Source of the DNA: Nitrososphaerota archaeon
GTDB lineage: Archaea > Thermoproteota > Nitrososphaeria > Nitrososphaerales > JAHFOH01
Direction of reading: 5' to 3'
NCBI GenBank assembly: GCA_023266955.1
Contig: JAHFOH010000045.1
Span: 1-9,488, forward strand
Length of the DNA stretch: 9,488 bases
The notes below the pieces were generated by a model that did no database searches, was not told the DNA's origin, and saw only the letters and a program-made list of their open reading frames with translations. Below are positions 6,801 through 9,488 of the stretch, one piece after another. The stretch's first letter is position 1. Each line of letters opens with the position of its first letter. The translations under genes and the position numbers were made by a program.

Positions 6801-7780
6801 ACGATCTGCACCATTTTTCTTTCAGACAGAGCCTTAACAACCTCAACCCAAGCTTTAGCAGTATTCTGAACGTTGTATCCTCCACCGCCTAGGACCAGGA
6901 GCCGTCCTTGGCAAGCCTGGTGCGAAAATCCGTGTAACCAACGCGCTGCTAGCCGATGAGTGGCGGTTGAATACCGAAGATGAGTGAGTGGATCACCGTC
7001 GAGCCCATCAGCTCCGCATTGCAGTATGATAAATTCTGGCTGAGACTTGGTGATGAAGGTCTGAACTCTCGAAAATGCGGCTGAAAACTCAGCATCTCCA
7101 CTTTGAGGTTGAAGTGGAATGTTCAGCTTTGTACCCTCCGCTGTCCCCTTGCCTTTCTCATATTCGTGCCCCGTCCCAGGGTATAGATATGTGCCATCCT
7201 CGTGTATGTCGGCGATGTAGACGGTAGGATCGTCTTCAAACTCGTAGTAAACACCATCTCCGTGGTGAGCATCAATATCAACGTAGGCCACCTTCGCGAT
7301 ACCGTACTTTTCTTTAGCCAATGTTATTGCAACCGCTGCATCGTTGAAGACGCAGAAGCCACCGGCTGCATCTCTTCTCGCGTGATGGAGTCCTCCCACG
7401 GGATTGAACGCATGTTGCACAGACCGCTTCATGATCATGTCTAGGCCCAAGGCGGTGGAGCCCACAACGTAACTGGAGGCTTCGAAGACGCCCTTGAAGG
7501 CTGGCGTGTCCCCAGCATCAAGGTAGCCATGCCCCAGCAGCGAAGCCTTCTTAACAAAAGACACGTATTCCTTAGAGTGAAAACGCATTATATCTTGCTC
7601 TTGAGCCATTACGGGCTCGCATCTCCTTATTCGAGCTCGGAGGAATTCCTCCTGCTCCTTCAATAATCCCCAGAAGGATTTCACACGTGCTGAGTTTAGC
7701 GGGTGTCCATCAGGGAAGGAGTACAATTCTGTCGCAGGGCCGTAGAACACACAGACATTACAATGGGTCTTGGTTCCCAT
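6797..7780 (-). CDS. Histone deacetylase / AcuC / acetylpolyamine amidohydrolase family protein
   Basis: This 327-residue zinc hydrolase removes acetyl groups from lysine side chains or polyamines. The family pattern is complete: the N-terminal DGHPLNSARV (24-33), the paired active-site histidines in GGLHHARRD (H132, H133), GGFCVFND (140-147), VDIDAHHGDGV (167-177) with zinc ligands D170 and H172, CGADGLDGDPL (255-265) with third zinc ligand D258, and GGGGYN (298-303) with the transition-state tyrosine Y302. All catalytic residues are present, so activity is expected. Length is normal for prokaryotic members. ATG 7780 fits the N-terminal alignment; a GGAGG lies 13 nt upstream, rather far. It follows the MobA-like gene by 44 nt with no obvious own promoter, suggesting one operon. 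The substrate (acetylated protein such as a chromatin protein, acetyl-CoA synthetase, or polyamine) cannot be read from sequence. Confidence 0.93.
   Translation of the reverse strand: MGTKTHCNVCVFYGPATELYSFPDGHPLNSARVKSFWGLLKEQEEFLRARIRRCEPVMAQEQDIMRFHSKEYVSFVKKASLLGHGYLDAGDTPAFKGVFEASSYVVGSTALGLDMIMKRSVQHAFNPVGGLHHARRDAAGGFCVFNDAAVAITLAKEKYGIAKVAYVDIDAHHGDGVYYEFEDDPTVYIADIHEDGTYLYPGTGHEYEKGKGTAEGTKLNIPLQPQSGDAEFSAAFSRVQTFITKSQPEFIILQCGADGLDGDPLTHLRYSTATHRLAARWLHGFSHQACQGRLLVLGGGGYNVQNTAKAWVEVVKALSERKMVQIV
6811..6823 (+). terminator. Possible oligo-T terminator of the etf operon
   Basis: Just past the operon's last stop codon the + strand reads CCATTTTTCTTTC, a T-rich tract of the kind that ends transcription in archaea. 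It lies inside the 3' end of the convergent hydrolase gene, so it is constrained by coding as well. Low confidence. Confidence 0.35.
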
Positions 7781-7824
7781 GGTGAAGTCATAGCCTCCGA
7801 GTGGTAGTAGGGTATGCCGTTTGA

Positions 7825-8460
7825 TTACTTACTTCTCTTTCTCCCCGTCAATGCGATGGATTTAGCTCTACCTACATCTTCCTTACTTCTGACCGTAAAG
7901 AACGAACTCAGATCCGGGTCCAGGGGTTTCAGCTCGTCTTCGATTGAGACAAACCGTACAGCGTACAGGTTGTCCAGAATGGAATCCGGTGCTGTAACAA
8001 AATCTTCTTGGGCTACCCTCAGAAAGGACTTCTTCCTGTAGACAGCTAGCAGAGGCTCTACTTTTCCATTAGACCATCTCGGTATGGCTGCATCGTATCC
8101 CCTGGCCGCTTCGAATAGAGCAAAAGCAACGTTGGGCTTAATGAAAGGAACGTTCTCGGGAACTGCGAAGCAATGCTCAGATCTGCTTGCTTTGAACCCC
8201 TTAACCATGTTTGATACAAGAGATGATGATGCCTTATCAACGACAATCTTCACTCCGAAGGGAGCTATCGACTCCACAAGTTTCAAGTTCGGATCATGAT
8301 TGAAGATCACATAAATCTCGTCTGCCACGGTCCATACGGAATCAAGCACATACTCAAGCAAAGTGTATTCTCCCCCGCCATTAGGGAACTGTCTAGGGAG
8401 AGTCAGATTTCCTAGGCCACTTGAAAGAACGATGGCTGCGCGAGAGGCTCCGTATGACGT
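7825..8460 (-). CDS. Degenerate MobA-like nucleotidyltransferase, apparent ACG start
   Basis: This is homologous to archaeal MobA-like NTP transferases, which attach GMP or CMP to molybdopterin or act on related sugars. The C-terminal half is characteristic: ARGYDAAIPRWSNGKVEPLLAVYRK and the VPFIKP element. The frame is open to a TAG at 8473-8475 and contains the expected N-terminal strand, AAIVLSSGLG, but no ATG, GTG or TTG before it. The first standard start is TTG 8361, which would remove the whole nucleotide-binding segment. A perfect AGGAGG (8469-8474) sits 8 nt upstream of an ACG at 8458-8460, so the gene probably starts or once started there (211 aa, normal length). Active-site motifs are altered: LAGG-x-x-x-R is LSSGLGNL, the GPLAGI region is SSLVSNM, and CDMPF is PENVPF without the metal-binding Asp. 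It may be a pseudoenzyme or a decaying gene, probably co-transcribed with the downstream deacetylase-family gene. Confidence 0.65.
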   Translation of the reverse strand, partial: TSYGASRAAIVLSSGLGNLTLPRQFPNGGGEYTLLEYVLDSVWTVADEIYVIFNHDPNLKLVESIAPFGVKIVVDKASSSLVSNMVKGFKASRSEHCFAVPENVPFIKPNVAFALFEAARGYDAAIPRWSNGKVEPLLAVYRKKSFLRVAQEDFVTAPDSILDNLYAVRFVSIEDELKPLDPDLSSFFTVRSKEDVGRAKSIALTGRKRSK

Positions 8461-8468
8461 AAGCGAAC

Positions 8469-8474
8469 CCTCCT
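8469..8474 (-). promoter_or_regulatory. Strong Shine-Dalgarno AGGAGG without a standard start codon
   Basis: On the - strand AGGAGG is a full match to the archaeal 16S 3' end. Eight bases downstream stands an ACG in the frame of the MobA-like protein, where an ATG would be expected. The match and spacing mark the original translation start of that gene. Confidence 0.6.
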
Positions 8475-8547
8475 AGACAGACTCATTCTTGACAGGATGT
8501 GGGTGTGACGAGATCAAACGCCGAGGTTTTCACTCCCTTGTCCGCAC

Positions 8548-8555
8548 TTTTAAAA
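8548..8555. promoter_or_regulatory. Palindromic TATA box in the divergent intergenic region
   Basis: TTTTAAAA lies in the 164-bp gap between the MobA-like gene (-) and the small hypothetical gene (+), inside the perfect palindrome CTTTTAAAAG (8547-8556). On the - strand it is preceded by GAAAAT, which matches the RNWAAW BRE pattern, so initiation toward the MobA-like gene near 8525 is favoured (leader ~65 nt). On the + strand it would start near 8578, ~47 nt before the TTG at 8625. It may serve both directions. Confidence 0.5.
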
Positions 8556-8624
8556 GATTTTCAGCTCATCGCAACCATTATCAAGTGAGTGGGAAATGAC
8601 CGAAAATGAATCCTAGATTCGAAC

Positions 8625-8894
8625 TTGAGTAGCGAGAGAGTGTCGCAGTTTATAGATGATGTAGGTCACGAGGTAGCTATCCAAGCAGCTAGAAGACTCT
8701 CAGATTCAATAAAAAGAAGAAAAATTCAACCTGGGGTTGCTGAGGATCCTATTTGGGGAGAGAATCAGGAGGGCCTTCTCCTTGAGCTCCTCGTGCGACT
8801 GGTGAAGGCTGGCCACATCACGTTGGAAAAGGCTAAAGATTTCGCAACTTCGCAGAGCCAGATCGAAGAGCTGGACTCTCTCTTTAAGGAGTGA
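8625..8894 (+). CDS. Small hypothetical protein, 89 aa
   Basis: I do not recognise this protein. It is short, charged and probably all-helical, with no cysteines, signal peptide or membrane segment. It has an N-terminal amphipathic stretch (VSQFIDDVGHEVAIQAARRLSDSI), a basic patch KRRK near residues 30-33, an acidic middle around EDPIWGENQ, and a C-terminal Leu/Lys/Glu-rich helix pair ending ELDSLFKE. The start is uncertain. TTG 8625 is the first in-frame option after a stop at 8607-8609, GTG 8640 is the alternative, and neither has a good ribosome binding site. It is supported as real by its clean frame, an upstream TATA box, and its tight link to the zinc-ribbon gene (20 nt to ATG 8915, or a 4-nt overlap if that gene begins at GTG 8891). 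The two products may work together. Confidence 0.6.
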   Translation: MSSERVSQFIDDVGHEVAIQAARRLSDSIKRRKIQPGVAEDPIWGENQEGLLLELLVRLVKAGHITLEKAKDFATSQSQIEELDSLFKE

Positions 8895-8914
8895 AGCTCC
8901 AACGAGTGATAATC

Positions 8915-9217
8915 ATGTGTAAGTGCAGTAGACTCGAGTTCAGAGAGGTCGCATTCAAGATGCTCGGGGAGCGGACGATCCCCTATCACAAAAATTGTGG
9001 TGAATTTCTTTCGGATTCTCAGGTAAAACTCGTCAGAGACAATGAAGGTAAAATTTGGACAGCCCTAGCTGAGCGCAGAGAGAAGCCAGCTTCAGGGTCT
9101 CAAGGTAGAATGAAGGCACTCAGATGTAGGACCTGTCATCAGATTGTCCCATCGGTAGCGGCATACTGTCCGAATTGCGGTTCGACCGACCTGGGGCCAG
9201 AATTGATTAGGATCTAG
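8915..9217 (+). CDS. Small zinc-ribbon protein
   Basis: This is a 100-residue protein (from ATG 8915) with a C-terminal zinc ribbon: C-R-T-C then C-P-N-C-G separated by 14 residues (CRTCHQ...AYCPNCGSTDLG), a typical four-cysteine site. The N-terminus also carries a CKC pair (residues 2-4) and a lone Cys in YHKNCGEFL, so a second metal site is conceivable. The function is unknown; such small ribbons often act in nucleic-acid binding or as adaptor proteins. ATG 8915 has a GTGAT (8906-8910) four bases upstream, similar to the ribosome binding site of gap. GTG 8891 would add eight residues and give a GTGA overlap with the preceding gene. It is probably in one operon with the 89-aa protein. Confidence 0.65.
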   Translation: MCKCSRLEFREVAFKMLGERTIPYHKNCGEFLSDSQVKLVRDNEGKIWTALAERREKPASGSQGRMKALRCRTCHQIVPSVAAYCPNCGSTDLGPELIRI

Positions 9218-9303
9218 AAAGTGTCTTACGGAGGTAGGTCGGGTCAAAGGTTCAGCGTCATTATCGATTACCTGTCTACTCGAATAGGTGTCTACTTCCA
9301 CCG

Positions 9304-9488
9304 TTACTTCTTATATCCTATTTTCCGGAGGAATTGATATCTCTCTTCTTTCTGCCTCTGATCTTCAACTCCCTTCGTAGTCAAACCGTCTACAACTCCC
9401 AGGAGGCCCTTTCCCTGCTGAGTTTCCGCCAAGACGACTTCCACCGGGTTTGCCGTGGCGCAGAAGATTGCCGTCACTTCGTCTAGCC
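9304..9488 (-). CDS. Adenosine-specific kinase family protein (DUF355), C-terminal end
   Basis: A partial gene on the - strand runs off the right edge; it is in frame from 9486 down to the TAA at 9304-9306. About 60 C-terminal residues are visible: DEVTAIFCATANPVEVV, then LAETQQGKGLLGVVDGL and a final RKIGYKK. FCATANP-x-EV followed by ETxQGxGxLGVVDG and the closing LRKIGYK are hallmarks of the archaeal adenosine-specific kinase family (Adenosine_kin, formerly DUF355), small ~160-residue proteins. The biochemical role of the family is only loosely established. It converges on the zinc-ribbon gene with an 86-bp gap in which I see no further gene. The start and promoter lie outside the window. 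Confidence 0.85.
   Translation of the reverse strand, partial: LDEVTAIFCATANPVEVVLAETQQGKGLLGVVDGLTTKGVEDQRQKEERYQFLRKIGYKK

Noticed and set aside
8361..8361. TTG 8361 as the true start of the MobA-like protein
   Set aside because: It would omit the first strand and nucleotide loop that are still readable upstream, and there is no ribosome binding site there, whereas AGGAGG stands before the ACG at 8460.
9218..9303. Possible gene in the gap after the zinc-ribbon gene
   Set aside because: An antisense frame covers part of it (9092-9301) but overlaps the zinc-ribbon gene and has no motif; the gap is only 86 bp and appears non-coding.
1..9488. Search for tRNA, rRNA, CRISPR, insertion sequences and long repeats
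   Set aside because: Reading both strands by eye I found no cloverleaf-like elements, regularly spaced repeats, transposase motifs or terminal inverted repeats.

Overview
The window is archaeal chromosome. The evidence is an archaeal-type phosphoglycerate kinase end followed by a type II (archaeal) glyceraldehyde-3-phosphate dehydrogenase in a 4-nt-overlap pair, an archaeal-style serine hydroxymethyltransferase homologue, an archaeal MobA-like protein, a DUF355/adenosine-specific-kinase-family gene, TATA/BRE-like promoters placed for leaderless or short-leader transcripts, and GGTGAT-type ribosome binding sites. GC is moderate and AGG/AGA arginine codons are common. A heterotrophic or mixotrophic TACK-type archaeon (Thaumarchaeota/Bathyarchaeota-like) fits, but the lineage cannot be fixed from this sequence alone. 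I see no tRNA, rRNA, CRISPR array, insertion sequence or long repeat.

Layout: (1) 2-1437, + strand: 3' end of pgk, then gap, the central triose-phosphate steps. (2) 1438-1504: convergent AT-rich gap, probably a terminator. (3) 1505-2710, - strand: SHMT-like PLP enzyme that appears to lack several folate-contact features. (4) 2711-2825: divergent promoter region with a TATA box for each direction. (5) 2826-6800, + strand: tightly packed three-gene electron-transfer operon, EtfB (FixA), EtfA (FixB) and a fused FixC-FixX / ETF:quinone oxidoreductase-like flavo-iron-sulfur protein. (6) 6797-8460, - strand: histone-deacetylase-family hydrolase preceded by a degenerate MobA-like nucleotidyltransferase whose ATG seems to have become ACG. 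(7) 8461-8624: divergent intergenic region with a palindromic TATA box. (8) 8625-9217, + strand: small hypothetical protein and small zinc-ribbon protein, closely spaced. (9) 9304-9488, - strand: C-terminal end of an adenosine-specific-kinase-family protein, running off the window.

Functionally, pgk-gap belongs to glycolysis/gluconeogenesis. The etf operon should collect electrons from one or more flavin dehydrogenases encoded elsewhere and pass them through the fused oxidoreductase to the quinone pool, or run FixABCX-like bifurcation in which NADH drives ferredoxin and quinone reduction. The sequence alone does not decide between these. The most unusual material is the set of departures from family norms: the SHMT homologue without folate features, an EtfB with an insertion of about 77 residues, a widened iron-sulfur domain in the FixCX fusion, and a MobA homologue with altered active-site motifs and no standard start codon.
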